Positions 38,523 to 46,557 are shown, counted from the stretch's first letter. The stretch: DNA of 64,000 nucleotides from Azospirillum lipoferum 4B (GCF_000283655.1 NC_016623.1:310001-374000), one strand, 5' to 3'. The notes: generated by a model not told the origin, from the letters alone. Program-made: numbers and translations.

Positions 38523-39356
38523 TCATCCGTTCTGTATCGCCATCTGCTCGTCGCGTTTGCGCTGACGCTCCTGGCGGGCCATGACGATGCTGGCGACGAA
38601 GATGCCGGTCGCCACCACCAGAACCATCAGGGTGGCCAGCGCGTTGATCTGCGGGCTGATGCCGAACTTCACGCTGGAGAAGATCACCATCGGCAGCGTC
38701 GTCGAACCGGGACCGGACACGAAGCTCGCCACCACCACATCGTCCAGCGACAGGGTGAAGGCCAGCAGCCATCCGGCGACCAGCGCCGGGGCGATCAGCG
38801 GCAGGGTGATGACGAAGAACACCTTGGCCGGGCGGGCGCCCAGATCCATCGCCGCCTCCTCCAGGCTGCCGTCCATGCCGGCAAGCCGCGACTGGATGAC
38901 CACCGCGACATAGGACATGGTGAAGGTGGTGTGGGCGATGGTGATGGTCGTGATGCCGCGCCCGTCGGGCCAGCCCAGCCATTGCTCCATCGCCACGAAC
39001 AGCAGCAGAAGCGACAGGCCGGTGATGACCTCCGGCATGACCAGCGGCGCCGTGATCATGCCGCCGAACAGCGTCCGGCCGCGGAACCGCCCGAAGCGGA
39101 CCAGCGCCAGCCCGGCGCAGGTGCCCAGCAGGACCGACAGCGTCGCCGACACCGCCGCCACCTGGAAGGACAGCAGGGCCGCGTCCAGCAGGGTGTCGTT
39201 GTGGATCAGCTCCGCATACCATTTGGTCGAGAAGCCGCTCCACACCGTCACCAGCCGCGACTCGTTGAAGCTGTAGACGATCAGCAGCGCGATGGGCACG
39301 TAGAGGAAAGCATAGCCGAACCACAGCGCCCAGGACAGGAACCCGATCCGTTTCAT
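38523..39356 (-). CDS. potI: Putrescine/polyamine ABC transporter permease PotI
   Basis: The 277-residue inner-membrane permease has six membrane segments. The EAA loop, EEAAMDLGARPAKVFFVITLPLIAPALVAG, contacts the ATPase. Its ATG 39356 overlaps the potH stop (ATGA), showing translational coupling. It forms the transmembrane channel with PotH. It is the last gene of the potFGHI operon. The longer in-frame ATG at 39485 is rejected because it would overlap potH by 130 bp. Confidence 0.95.
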   Translation of the reverse strand: MKRIGFLSWALWFGYAFLYVPIALLIVYSFNESRLVTVWSGFSTKWYAELIHNDTLLDAALLSFQVAAVSATLSVLLGTCAGLALVRFGRFRGRTLFGGMITAPLVMPEVITGLSLLLLFVAMEQWLGWPDGRGITTITIAHTTFTMSYVAVVIQSRLAGMDGSLEEAAMDLGARPAKVFFVITLPLIAPALVAGWLLAFTLSLDDVVVASFVSGPGSTTLPMVIFSSVKFGISPQINALATLMVLVVATGIFVASIVMARQERQRKRDEQMAIQNG

Positions 39357-40297
39357 CGGCCGGCCTCCGCCTGTTTGCCCTGCACATGCTGGAAGATCAT
39401 GATCGGCACCACCAGGACCAGCAGAAGCGCGATGGCGACGGCCGATGCCACCGGCCAGTCGCGGTTGGCAAAGAACTCGTTCCACAGCACGCGGCCGATC
39501 ATCAGCGTGTCGGGACCGCCAAGCAGTTCCGGCGTCACGAACTCGCCCACCGCCGGGATGAAGACCAGCAGCGAGCCGGCGACGATGCCCGGCAGCGACA
39601 GCGGCAGAGTGATCGACAGGAAGGACTTGAAGGGCCGCGAGCCGAGATCGGCCGCCGCCTCCAGCAGGCTGGGGTCCATCTTCTCAAGCGTCGAATAGAG
39701 CGGCAGCACCATGAAGGGCAGGTAGCAATAGGTCATGCCGATATAGACCGCCCAGTCGGAATAGAGGATCTCCACCGGGCCGCTGGTGATGCCCGCCCAC
39801 TCCAGCAGATTGCTGATGACGCCGTTGCCCTTGAGGATGCCGATCCAGGCATAGATGCGGATCAGGAAGCTGGTCCAGAAGGGCAGGATCACCAGCATCA
39901 TCAGCGGCCCGCGCCGCGCCGGCTCGGCCTTGGCGATGGCGTAGGCCATGGGATAGCCGATGAGCAGGCAGAACAGCGTGGTGACCGCCGCGATCTTCAG
40001 CGAGTTCAGGTAGGCGAGGATGTAGAGGTCGTCCCCACCCAGCCGGAAGTAATTGCTGATGTTCAGCAGGACCTGCAGCTTGGAGGTGCCGGCATCCTCG
40101 TCGGTCAGCCATTCCACCAGCGACGAATAGGGCGGCTGGGCTATGATCGATTCGGAAAAGCTGATGCCGAAGACGATCAGGAAGGGCACCAGGAAGAACA
40201 GCATCAACCACAGATAGGGGATGGCGACGACCACGCCGCGGCCCCACAGCCCGATCCGGCTGAGCCCGGAAACGAGGATGGAGACGACCGTCCTCAT
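39353..40297 (-). CDS. potH: Putrescine/polyamine ABC transporter permease PotH
   Basis: The 314-residue inner-membrane protein has six predicted segments, starting GVVVAIPYLWLMLFFLVPFLIVFGISF. The EAA loop is LEAAADLGSRPFKSFLSITLPLSLPGIVAG. PFMVLPLYSTLEKMD and FVTPELLGGPDTLMIG are typical of PotB/PotH proteins. It overlaps potG by 4 bp at its start and potI by 4 bp at its end. Together with PotI it translocates polyamines delivered by the binding protein PotF. Confidence 0.96.
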   Translation of the reverse strand: MRTVVSILVSGLSRIGLWGRGVVVAIPYLWLMLFFLVPFLIVFGISFSESIIAQPPYSSLVEWLTDEDAGTSKLQVLLNISNYFRLGGDDLYILAYLNSLKIAAVTTLFCLLIGYPMAYAIAKAEPARRGPLMMLVILPFWTSFLIRIYAWIGILKGNGVISNLLEWAGITSGPVEILYSDWAVYIGMTYCYLPFMVLPLYSTLEKMDPSLLEAAADLGSRPFKSFLSITLPLSLPGIVAGSLLVFIPAVGEFVTPELLGGPDTLMIGRVLWNEFFANRDWPVASAVAIALLLVLVVPIMIFQHVQGKQAEAGR

Positions 40298-41457
40298 TGG
40301 GTCAGCACCACGCCGGCGAAGGGGCGCCAGGTCAGGGTCACCTCGTCCTCCCAGGTGATCGGCATTTCGGTGCGGCGGGTGACGTTGGGGGCGGTGACGC
40401 GCACCGTCTTGCCGGTCGGCAGTTGCACCAGATAGATCGACACATCGCCGAGATAGGCGATCTCCCGCACGATTCCGGTGGTCCGGTTGCGGCCATCACC
40501 ACCGGAGGCACCCTCTGCGACCGGCTCCTTCGACAGGGCGATCTTCTCCGGCCGGATGGCCACGGAGACCGGGGAGCCGGCCGGCGCCGGGGTGGCATGG
40601 GCGATCAGCAGCTCGCATCCCGCCTCCTCCGAGGCGACGATCACCTGATCGCCGTCGGTCTCGACGACGCGGCCGTCGAACATGTTGATGGAGCCGATGA
40701 ACTCCGCGACGAAGCGGTTGTGCGGATATTCGTAGATCTCGGTCGGCGTGCCCACCTGCGCGATGACGCCATGGTTCATCACGGCGATGCGCGAGGACAT
40801 TGTCATCGCCTCTTCCTGGTCGTGGGTCACGACGATGAAGGTGACGCCCAGCTTTTCCTGGATGTTGACCAGTTCGAACTGGGTGCGCTCGCGCAGCTTC
40901 TTGTCGAGCGCGCCCAGCGGCTCGTCCAGCAGCAGCAGCTTCGGCCGCTTGACCAGGGAGCGGGCGAGCGCCACGCGCTGGCGCTGGCCGCCGGACAGCT
41001 GGTGCGGACGGCGCTTGCCGAAGGCCGACAGCTGGACCATGCCCAGCATCTCCGCCACGCGGTCGCGGATCTCCGCCTTCGCCACCCCGTCCTGGCGCAG
41101 GCCGAAGGCGACGTTCTGCTCCACCGTCATGTGCGGGAACAGGGCGTAGGACTGGAACATCATGTTGACCGGCCGCTCATAGGGCGGGATGCCGGCCATA
41201 TCGACGCCGTCGATGAAGATCTTGCCCTCGGTCGGCTGTTCGAACCCCGCCAGCATGCGCAGCAGCGTCGTCTTGCCGGAGCCCGAGCCGCCGAGCAGGG
41301 CGAAGAACTCGTTTCGGTAGATCGACAGACTGACCTCGTCCACCGCGACGAAGTCGCCGAAGGTCTTCGTCACCTTTTCGATGCGGACATAAGGCGTCTG
41401 GCCCGCGTCCTGCCACGGTTCGAGGCGGGTGGGCTTGCGAATCGGCTGACCGGCCAT
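40294..41457 (-). CDS. potG: Putrescine/polyamine ABC transporter ATPase PotG
   Basis: The 387-residue ATPase has Walker A GGSGSGKTT, the Q-loop in MMFQSYALFPHM, signature LSGGQRQRVALARSLV, Walker B LLLLDEPLGALD and the H-loop in VVTHDQEEA. The C-terminal TOBE domain (VSVAIRPEKIALS, ... VTLTWRPFAGVVL) is usual for polyamine importers. AGAGGAA precedes ATG 41457. It follows potF after a 99-bp gap that holds a strong hairpin. Confidence 0.97.
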   Translation of the reverse strand: MAGQPIRKPTRLEPWQDAGQTPYVRIEKVTKTFGDFVAVDEVSLSIYRNEFFALLGGSGSGKTTLLRMLAGFEQPTEGKIFIDGVDMAGIPPYERPVNMMFQSYALFPHMTVEQNVAFGLRQDGVAKAEIRDRVAEMLGMVQLSAFGKRRPHQLSGGQRQRVALARSLVKRPKLLLLDEPLGALDKKLRERTQFELVNIQEKLGVTFIVVTHDQEEAMTMSSRIAVMNHGVIAQVGTPTEIYEYPHNRFVAEFIGSINMFDGRVVETDGDQVIVASEEAGCELLIAHATPAPAGSPVSVAIRPEKIALSKEPVAEGASGGDGRNRTTGIVREIAYLGDVSIYLVQLPTGKTVRVTAPNVTRRTEMPITWEDEVTLTWRPFAGVVLTQ

Positions 41458-41480
41458 CCGGGTTCCTCTTTCATGACAAC

Positions 41481-41518
41481 GCCCCGGCAGTTCCCCATCG
41501 CTGGGGATCGGCCGGGGC
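41481..41518 (-). promoter_or_regulatory. Hairpin between potF and potG
   Basis: GCCCCGGC (41481-41488) pairs with GCCGGGGC (41511-41518), and an inner CCCC/GGGG pair extends the fold. No U-tract follows. Such intercistronic hairpins after binding-protein genes usually raise the amount of the first gene's product relative to the rest of the operon, by mRNA stabilisation or partial termination. Confidence 0.5.
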
Positions 41519-41556
41519 GGGTCGGCGCCTCAGGTTGGCGCCTCAGGGGGTCCGGC

Positions 41557-42654
41557 TTACTTGCCGGTCTTGACCTTGGTCCACACGCGGGTGCGGGCGC
41601 GGTCGGTGGCCTGCTTGATCTGCTTCAGCGAGAACAGCTTCAGATTGCTGTCGGCCGGCAGGAAGATGCCCGGGTTCGACTTGATGTCGTCTGCCACCAT
41701 CGGCAGCGAGGCCGGCACCGCGTTGGCGTAGCTGACCTTGTTGGAGATGTTCGCCATGTTGGCCGGGTCGAGCGCGAAGTTGATGAACGCGTGCGCACCG
41801 TCCTTGTTCGGCGCATCGGCCGGGACCGCCAGGGTGTCCCACCACACCTGTACGCCTTCCTTCGGCGTGATGTACTCCACCTTGGCGCTCTTGGCCTCGG
41901 CGGCGCGGGCGGCACCCTGGATGGCGTCGCCGTTGTAGGCCATCACGACGCAGGCGTCGCCGCCGGCCAGGATGTTGATGTTCTCACCGGTGACGAAACG
42001 CTTGATGTAGGGGCGGACCGCCATCAGCGTCTTTTCGACCTTGTCCAGATCCTCCTTCTTTTCGGAGTTCGGATCCAGGCCGAGATAATTCAGCACCGAC
42101 GGGATGACGTCGATGGCCGAATCCATCACGGTGATGCCGCAGGCGGCGACCTTCTTCGCCACTTCCGGCTTGAAGATCAGGTCCCAGCTGTCCAGCGCAA
42201 CGTCGGGGGCGACGGCCTTGATCTTTTCCGGGATGATGGCGATGCCGACGGTCCCGCCGAGATAGGGCACGGCGAACTTGTTGCCGGGATCGGAATTCTC
42301 CAGCAGCTTCAGGACCTTCGGGTCGATGTTCTTGTAGTTGGGGATCTTCGACTTGTCGAGCGGCCCCACGACCTTGGCCTGGATCAGGCGGGAGAGCGTC
42401 GGCTCCGCGGTCGGCACGATCACGTCGTAGCCGGACTTGCCGACCAGCACCTTCTGCTCCAGCAGCTCCAGGCTGTCGTACAGGTCGACCTTCGTCTCAG
42501 CGCCCGTGGCCTTGGTGAAGTCGGCGAGGGTCGTCTCACCCAGATAGTCGTTCCAGATGTAGATATTGACCGGCTTCTTGGCCTGGGCCATCGCCGGGCC
42601 GGCGATGGCAATCGCCGCGACCGCGCCGATGAGGCTGAGAGCGAATTTTTTCAT
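41557..42654 (-). CDS. potF: Periplasmic putrescine-binding protein PotF
   Basis: The 365-residue protein has a cleavable signal peptide (KKFALSLIGAVAAIAIAGPAMAQA). The mature part begins KKPVNIYIWNDYLGETTLADFTKATG, typical of PotD/PotF. YDVIVPTAEPTLSRLI, PYLGGTVGIAI and GGDACVVMAYNGD are further family features. It captures putrescine or a related polyamine in the periplasm and delivers it to PotGHI. As the first gene of the operon it is preceded by a clear promoter-like sequence (42729-42757). Confidence 0.96.
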   Translation of the reverse strand: MKKFALSLIGAVAAIAIAGPAMAQAKKPVNIYIWNDYLGETTLADFTKATGAETKVDLYDSLELLEQKVLVGKSGYDVIVPTAEPTLSRLIQAKVVGPLDKSKIPNYKNIDPKVLKLLENSDPGNKFAVPYLGGTVGIAIIPEKIKAVAPDVALDSWDLIFKPEVAKKVAACGITVMDSAIDVIPSVLNYLGLDPNSEKKEDLDKVEKTLMAVRPYIKRFVTGENINILAGGDACVVMAYNGDAIQGAARAAEAKSAKVEYITPKEGVQVWWDTLAVPADAPNKDGAHAFINFALDPANMANISNKVSYANAVPASLPMVADDIKSNPGIFLPADSNLKLFSLKQIKQATDRARTRVWTKVKTGK

Positions 42655-42728
42655 GGTTTGCCCCGACCTGTTCGTCTGTTTTGCGGGCGCCGCCGCATCC
42701 CGACGGCGTAACCCGGCTCGCGGGCGCT

Positions 42729-42757
42729 ATTGCACCCAGGCCCGGGTGTGTTGTCAA
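42729..42757 (-). promoter_or_regulatory. Sigma70-type promoter for potFGHI
   Basis: On the minus strand TTGACA (42757-42752) is separated by exactly 17 bp from TGCAAT (42734-42729; 4 of 6 match TATAAT). It lies about 75 bp upstream of the potF start and in the right direction. The perfect -35 box and ideal spacing make this the clearest promoter in the window. Confidence 0.55.
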
Positions 42758-42785
42758 CGGTTTGGGTCAGGGTTCCGGCCCGTCG

Positions 42786-44342
42786 TCAGTCGCCCGCGGC
42801 CGTGGCGGGCGATGGTGCACCGGCCGCCTCCAGCTTCGCTGCCCGCGCCTCGTCCAGCAGGCGCTGGGTTTCGCGGATCAGGGCACGGCGCCGCGCGCTG
42901 TCGATCCCGTGCTGCGCCGCCGCCGCGGCGACATCGGCGCCGCAATGGGGGCAGTCGGTCTCATGCGGCCAGACATACTGGTTGCAGGCGCGGCAGAGCG
43001 TCAGGCTGGGCGGCACCACGCCCCCTTCGAGGGAGCGTTCATACTCGTGGCGGTGGACCTTGGCCGGGTCGCGCTCCGGCAGGCCGGGGGACTCGGCGCC
43101 GGGGATCGGCTCCTGGATCAGGGCGAATTCGCCGATGGCGAAGGCCTCGTTCGGCGCGTCCTTGATCTTCACCACCCGCTCGCGCAGGCCATGCTTGGCG
43201 AGGTCGAGCACGCGGTAATGGCAGTAGGGATTGTTGCCGCGCTTGCCCAGCAGCGATTCGGAGGTCCAGGTGCAGCCGGCGCGGCAGATGTCGGCGTAAT
43301 AGCAGGTGCGGCAATAGCCCCACAGCTCGTCCACCGACCGCAGGCGGCCGAACTGCATCCGGTCGGCATGGCGCCAGATGTCCTCCACGCTCATCTCGCG
43401 GATGTTGCCGGCGGCATAGAGGGAGGTCGCAAGCGACGGGCAGCCTTTCAGCGTGCCGTCCGCTTCGATGCCGATGCCGATCTGCCCGGCGGCGCAGCCG
43501 GTCCAATGCATCCGGTCGTCGCCCAGACCGCGCCAGATATGCTCATAGGGACCGTAATAGCCGACATTGTTGCCGACCACCATCAACAGCCCGCGGTCGA
43601 GCCCCTCGCGGTAGAGGCGGGCCAGCAGGGGCATGACGTCGAGAAGGCGATGGGGTTGCAGCAGCAGGTCCGGATTGTCGACGGCATTGCCCATGGCGAC
43701 GGTGAACTGGATCTGCCAGTGCGTGGCCCCAGCCTCGATGATCCGGTTCATCAGCTCGGGCAGGTGGTCGGGGGTTTCGGGGCCGATCTGGGTGTTGACC
43801 GACACCGCCAGCCCGCGGTCCTTGGCCCGGCGCAGGGCGCTCATCGCCTGATCGTAGGAACCGGAAACGCCGCGCACCCGGTCGTGCAGGTCGGGCAACC
43901 CGTCGATCGAGACGCCGATGGCCTGGAGTCCGGCCGCGACCGCCTCGTCCAGCCGGCGGTCGGTCAGATTCCGGCCGCCGGTCTGCACGGCGGTCCTGAT
44001 GCCGTGGCTGCGGCAGCGCCGGATGATCTCCACCCAGTCCTTGCGCAGATAGGCCTCGCCGCCGATCAGCGAAATCTCGCGGGTGCCGAGCGCCGCGAGA
44101 CGGTCGACGAGGTCGAGCGCCTCCTCGGTAGTCAACTCGTCCGGCCGCGGCCGGCCGGCGCGCGATCCGCAATGCTGACATTTCAGATTGCAGGCAAGCG
44201 TGGTTTCCCAGACCACCAGGACCGGAACCAGCTTGCGGAAATCGTCGTCGAAGCAATAGCGGGCCGGCACGGACGCCGGCTGTTCCGGGAGCTGTTCCGG
44301 GGAGCGGGCCGAAAGGTCGGGGCTGGGAAGCGGCTGGTCCAT
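42786..44342 (-). CDS. Radical SAM/SPASM maturase of the GDL-peptide type, with C-terminal zinc-ribbon
   Basis: The 518-residue protein has the radical SAM cluster motif CxxxCxxC at Cys51, Cys55 and Cys58 (LACNLKCQHCGSRAG). EISLIGGEAYLRKDW and GVSIDGLPDLHD follow. A SPASM-type Cys-rich region comes after residue 290 (WTGCAAGQ, KGCPSLAT, CRTCYYADICRAGC) and should bind auxiliary 4Fe-4S clusters. The last 85 residues hold CxxC-x10-CxxC (CRACNQYVWPHETDCPHC), a likely zinc ribbon that could recognise substrate. Directly upstream, in the same direction, are three genes for 61-64-residue peptides sharing a GDL motif. I therefore call it a peptide-modifying enzyme (RiPP maturase). The reaction cannot be read from sequence. 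Confidence 0.88.
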   Translation of the reverse strand: MDQPLPSPDLSARSPEQLPEQPASVPARYCFDDDFRKLVPVLVVWETTLACNLKCQHCGSRAGRPRPDELTTEEALDLVDRLAALGTREISLIGGEAYLRKDWVEIIRRCRSHGIRTAVQTGGRNLTDRRLDEAVAAGLQAIGVSIDGLPDLHDRVRGVSGSYDQAMSALRRAKDRGLAVSVNTQIGPETPDHLPELMNRIIEAGATHWQIQFTVAMGNAVDNPDLLLQPHRLLDVMPLLARLYREGLDRGLLMVVGNNVGYYGPYEHIWRGLGDDRMHWTGCAAGQIGIGIEADGTLKGCPSLATSLYAAGNIREMSVEDIWRHADRMQFGRLRSVDELWGYCRTCYYADICRAGCTWTSESLLGKRGNNPYCHYRVLDLAKHGLRERVVKIKDAPNEAFAIGEFALIQEPIPGAESPGLPERDPAKVHRHEYERSLEGGVVPPSLTLCRACNQYVWPHETDCPHCGADVAAAAAQHGIDSARRRALIRETQRLLDEARAAKLEAAGAPSPATAAGD

Positions 44343-44479
44343 GGTTCCGGGGTCTTCCTCAGAATGGCATTGGCTCGGAATGACATCGGCTCGGAATATC
44401 GGCGGCGGCTCTGACTATCGGCGGCACAGCGCCGCCGGGGTGCGGGCCGGCATGGACGCCGCACCCCGGCCGCCGCGGA

Positions 44480-44674
44480 TCAGCTGTTCGCCTCGGCCTT
44501 GGCAATCTCGACCTTCAGGAGCTGCAGCAGCCCCGGAACGTCGCCGTAGGTGGCGAGATGCTGCTCGGCCTCGGCCGCGACCTGCTTCATCGTCGCCAGA
44601 TCGCCGCCGGCGATGGCGTCGGTCATGGTGGCCATGTACATCGGACGGAAAGGGGCAACGGTCGAATCGGACAT
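44480..44674 (-). CDS. GDL-motif (DUF1843-like) small peptide 1
   Basis: This is a 64-residue peptide with a variable N terminus (MSDSTVAPFRPMYMATMTDA). The conserved block IAGGDLATMKQVAAEAEQHL follows, then GDVPGLLQLLKVEIAKAEA. An AGGAA site lies about 8 nt upstream. It is the copy nearest the radical SAM gene (137 bp). It differs from its paralogues in having MYMA where they have YG. It is probably a substrate of the maturase. Confidence 0.85.
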   Translation of the reverse strand: MSDSTVAPFRPMYMATMTDAIAGGDLATMKQVAAEAEQHLATYGDVPGLLQLLKVEIAKAEANS

Positions 44675-44756
44675 CTGTCGGTTCCTCAGTTTTGAATGGC
44701 GGGAAGATTGGAAATCGGTCGATCGGCAATCAGGAGGCGGGGCAAGCCCGACCGGG

Positions 44757-44948
44757 TCAGGAACCGGCTTCGGCCTTGGCGATCTCGACCTTCAGCAGAT
44801 GGAGAATCGAGGCGACGTCGCCGTGTTCGGCGAGATGCTGCTCGGCGGCCGCGGCCACCTCCTTCATCTTCGCCAGATCGCCACTGACGATGGCATCGGA
44901 GATCGCCACGCCATACGGCTTGATGGAGCGCAGGGGTGCTTCGGACAT
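44757..44948 (-). CDS. GDL-motif (DUF1843-like) small peptide 2
   Basis: The 63-residue paralogue has the N terminus MSEAPLRSIKPYGVAISDAI and then SGDLAKMKEVAAAAEQHL and GDVASILHLLKVEIAKAEA. It has a GGAG site about 9 nt upstream. It keeps the YG pair just before the conserved helix. The conserved part predicts a two-helix fold, with the first about 12 residues as the variable tail. Confidence 0.87.
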   Translation of the reverse strand: MSEAPLRSIKPYGVAISDAIVSGDLAKMKEVAAAAEQHLAEHGDVASILHLLKVEIAKAEAGS

Positions 44949-44994
44949 GTAAAAATGCTCCGCGGGAAGAATAGAACGGCGTCGGCGATCCCGA

Positions 44995-45180
44995 TCAGCC
45001 CTTCGCTTCGGCTTTCGCGATCTCGATCTTCAGGATCTCGAGCATCGAGGCGACGTCGCCATTCTCGTTGAGGTGCGTCTCCGCCGCCGAGGCCACCTCC
45101 TTCATCTTGGACAGATCGCCGCTGGCAATCGCCTCGGTCATGGCACCGCCGTAGAGCATGCGGATGGGGGGGGTGGACAT
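44995..45180 (-). CDS. GDL-motif (DUF1843-like) small peptide 3
   Basis: The 61-residue paralogue starts MSTPPIRMLYGGAMTEAI, followed by SGDLSKMKEVASAAETHL and GDVASMLEILKIEIAKAEA. AAGGAG lies 8 nt before the ATG. It is the first gene of the presumed four-gene operon (peptides 3, 2, 1, then the radical SAM enzyme). The LYGG motif is the best match to the XYG site used by splicease-type radical SAM enzymes. Confidence 0.87.
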   Translation of the reverse strand: MSTPPIRMLYGGAMTEAIASGDLSKMKEVASAAETHLNENGDVASMLEILKIEIAKAEAKG

Positions 45181-45635
45181 CGAATGATCTCCTTCAAGGC
45201 ATGGTTGGAGAAACGCGCTTTGTATGCGCAGCTTGATGCCGATGTTTGAAACTGACGAAATTCCTGAATAGATAGACGGCAGCTGAAAATCGGCAAACCT
45301 ATTCGAACATTCAGAATTATCAGAAATTCAACAAAAGTGGCGAACCGCCATTTATCATACTATTGAGTGCTATTTATTTGTTCCTTCCCACATTTATATC
45401 GGCACGCCAGCTGTGGTCAATTGTAAATATGTTATTTTTAATTTTTGTTTTGAAAGAATGCTTTTGTACCTGATTGATTGCGCATCTTCCTATGCAGATC
45501 TTGATCCGCCGGGCGCATACGAAAAGGGATGCCACGCCTGGGCACAGGGCGGCACGGATGCCGGTACCAAACACTCAACAATGGGGCGTTCGACGGGAGC
45601 CGGACCGGCGCCCTTGGGCCGGTGGCGCCACGAGG

Positions 45636-45745
45636 TCAGATGTCGGCTTCGATCGTTGCGATGTGGATCTTCAAGACTTCGAGCAGCTGAACGACGTTGC
45701 ATGTTCAGCCAGATGCTGTTCAGCCAGATGCTGTACGGCGGCAGA
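45636..45745 (-). pseudogene. Frameshifted remnant of a fourth GDL-motif peptide
   Basis: On the minus strand the sequence reads AEQHLAEQHLAEHA and, after a one-base loss at the expected GD codons, continues in the next frame as VVQLLEVLKIHIATIEADI before a stop (45638-45636). This matches the C-terminal half of the intact peptides (AEQHLAEHGDV...LLKVEIAKAEA). A 15-bp direct duplication (TTCAGCCAGATGCTG twice, about 45703-45732) duplicates HLAEQ. The N-terminal half and start are missing. Confidence 0.75.
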
Positions 45746-46050
45746 AGGCGGCCGGTCGCGACCGCAAGGGGCGAAAATCCCGTGCGTTGAATGCCGCGAC
45801 CGGCAAAGAGAGCCCTCTTCCCGGGCAACGGCCTGCCGGCCGGCACCCGGGCCGCCTGTCGTCCAAATTGCGTACCTTGGTATTTTTTCTCGCGAATATG
45901 CTGTCAGTTATATCCATCCGGGAAATCCGGTCAACATCGGAATCGCGGCAATTTTATTTTAGAACTGAAAGATTCGATGATGAAAATGGTTTCCATATCA
46001 TGGTAGTCACCAAGATGAAGCCGAAGGCGATTTGTAATATTTGCGCAACG

Positions 46051-46085
46051 CAAAAAGAGGGCGCCGCGACTGCTGCCGCGGCGCC
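46051..46085 (-). terminator. Rho-independent terminator downstream of the SMR-like gene
   Basis: On the minus strand a perfect 9-bp GC stem (GGCGCCGCG / CGCGGCGCC; 46085-46077 and 46068-46060) with an 8-nt loop is followed by CTC and five T residues. It lies about 55 bp after the stop of the gene ending at 46142 and should end that transcript. Confidence 0.8.
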
Positions 46086-46141
46086 TTCATCTTCGATGGC
46101 CGGTGCAGATCCGACCCTTTTTTTGCGGGCTGGGGTCCCTT

Positions 46142-46516
46142 TCAGCTCTGGGCGGTCAGCACCACGCCAAGCACGACCAACAGCGTGCCGATCACCCGCG
46201 TCAGGCTCATGCTTTCGCCCAGCAACAGGACGCCGAGAGCCAGCGTGACCAGGAAGCCCAGCCCGACGAAGGGATAGGCCATGGTGACGTCGACCTTCGC
46301 CAGCACCGCCAGCCAGACCACCATGCCCAGCCCGTAACAGGCAAGTCCGGTCAGGATATGCGGCGTGGCGACGACCGACAGGGCGATCCGCCCGGCCTCC
46401 CCCTGCGCCAGGGCGGTCGATACCGCCGGGCTGGACATTCCGATCTTCAGGGAAATCTGAGCGATGGCGGACAGCGTGACGCTCAGCAGGATCAATCCGA
46501 CGACAGCGATGGGCAT
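46142..46516 (-). CDS. Small four-helix transporter (EamA/SMR-like, ArnE/F-like)
   Basis: The 124-residue protein has four membrane helices: PIAVVGLILLSVTLSAIAQISLK, ILTGLACYGLGMVVWLAVLA, VTMAYPFVGLGFLVTLALGVLLL and LTRVIGTLLVVLGVVLTAQ. The KVDVTMAYPF segment is typical of small multidrug-resistance-like proteins and of ArnE/ArnF-type flippase subunits. It starts 41 bp after the stop of the GT87-HAD-UbiA gene in the same direction. That pairing suggests it flips or positions a polyprenyl-phosphate sugar rather than exporting drugs. ATG 46516 is chosen over an upstream ATG that would overlap that gene. Confidence 0.82.
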   Translation of the reverse strand: MPIAVVGLILLSVTLSAIAQISLKIGMSSPAVSTALAQGEAGRIALSVVATPHILTGLACYGLGMVVWLAVLAKVDVTMAYPFVGLGFLVTLALGVLLLGESMSLTRVIGTLLVVLGVVLTAQS

Positions 46517-46557
46517 TGGGACTCCGGCAGGATGGCGGAAGACGGGGGACGGATTGC

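Larger units (their letters stand above)
45181..46141. other. AT-rich leader region and pseudogene-bearing gap
   Basis: The gap spans 960 bp. The part 45230-45480 is much more AT-rich than the window average and should hold the promoter of the small-peptide operon. A decayed fourth peptide gene lies at 45636-45745, and a terminator for the next minus-strand gene lies at 46051-46085. Remaining open frames (for example 45374-45574 minus) look like chance. Confidence 0.65.

Noticed and set aside
40297..42711. 804-codon plus-strand frame opposite potG and potF
   Set aside because: Shadow of the well-supported pot genes; composition typical of antisense translation of GC-rich coding DNA.
45374..45574. 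66-codon minus-strand frame in the AT-rich gap
   Set aside because: No ribosome site or recognisable motif, and it lies in what looks like promoter DNA for the small-peptide operon.
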